This document shows positions 63,878 to 64,000 of a DNA stretch of 64,000 bases, piece after piece. The DNA comes from Stygiobacter sp043807765 (GTDB lineage Bacteria > Bacteroidota > Ignavibacteria > Ignavibacteriales > Melioribacteraceae): positions 1-64,000 of the forward strand of contig JAZDFQ010000073.1 of assembly GCA_043807765.1 (NCBI GenBank). The letters are read 5' to 3'. The notes below the pieces were generated by a model. That model was given only the letters and a program-made list of their open reading frames with translations, searched no databases and was not told the DNA's origin. The translations under genes were made by a program, and so were the position numbers. The number at the start of each line of letters is the position of its first letter. Within the stretch, counting starts at the first letter, position 1.

Positions 63878-64000
63878 CTAAAAATCTAAGTCATAACTAT
63901 TCCTAATCGTGAGAAATTTCTCCTCAATCTTGAACGAAATCGACACTCTAGCAGACGGAGGTTGGCGATAATCTTTGAGAAGATTATTGTCTTTGGGACT
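63878..64000 (-). CDS. C-terminal end of an unidentified protein, cut by the window edge
   Basis: An open frame of 40 codons enters from the right edge and ends at TAG 63878-63880. Its residues (for example ARVSISFKIEEKFLTIRNSY near the end) look like real protein with codon use like the neighbours. About 90 bases lie between its stop and the preferred set A NuoE start, so it may be the first gene of the same transcript. In other bacteria an ATPase- or PHP-domain gene often sits here, but the fragment is too short to identify. Confidence 0.5.
   Translation of the reverse strand, partial: SPKDNNLLKDYRQPPSARVSISFKIEEKFLTIRNSYDLDF

Overview
The window is a dense, AT-rich bacterial chromosome segment. 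Almost all of it is coding, genes often overlap by 1-30 bases (ATGA and TAATG junctions), and GTG or TTG starts with a clear Shine-Dalgarno sequence are common. The gene set points to the Bacteroidota/Chlorobiota/Ignavibacteriota group, most likely an Ignavibacteria-like anaerobe or facultative organism: a FadL/OmpP1 porin, SPOR lipoprotein, MlaD-type MCE protein, DUF2795, DUF5683 beside ParAB, alternative GlmU-like protein, HprK without visible PTS genes, and CdaA with FolP. This placement is inferred from gene content; there is no rRNA in the window.

Bases 1-28855 are almost entirely plus-strand housekeeping genes: envelope (FadL, SPOR, CorC/HlyC, MCE, gamma-glutamyltransferase, PBP4, S41 and M23 peptidases), tRNA and translation (MnmA, TrpS, LysS, YbeY, Hpf), chromosome biology (SSB, ScpA, ScpB, TopA, Xer recombinase, HolB) and a thiolase/3-hydroxyacyl-CoA dehydrogenase pair. 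From 28881 to 41882 genes run mostly on the minus strand: FtsY, PgsA, PurF, a tRNA-Pro(GGG), MerR regulator, AroQ, ParA/ParB, a UPF0173 hydrolase, CdaA, FolP, Rpe and an orphan PASTA protein. Between the UPF0173 gene and cdaA lies a non-coding element of about 220 bp made of nested hairpins. From 41996 to 48619 genes are mixed, mainly on the plus strand: GlmU-like, RqcH/NFACT, SDR, glycosyltransferase 9, homocysteine methyltransferase and IspE.

The right end (about 48.6-64 kb, minus strand) is the notable part. It is a hydrogen-metabolism island with two complete NuoE-NuoF-HydA gene sets, which differ in domain content. Between them sit a sensory [FeFe]-hydrogenase-like protein fused to a histidine kinase, a receiver-PAS-kinase hybrid and two stand-alone receivers. 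The run ends at a strong terminator. After it come a small DUF5808 membrane protein and two paralogous six-helix membrane kinases that resemble RegB in their membrane region. The island thus encodes four kinases and three receiver domains but no recognisable DNA-binding output domain, which suggests a hydrogen- or redox-sensing phosphorelay whose output lies elsewhere. The two catalytic hydrogenases also differ in the H-cluster L1 motif (TSCCPGW versus TSCSPGW). No hydE/F/G maturation genes are in the window.

Start codons were adjusted where a ribosome binding site, overlap or paralogue alignment supported a different one. Two starts remain open: an HNH endonuclease with a possible frameshift, and a DUF5683 protein that may use ATT.
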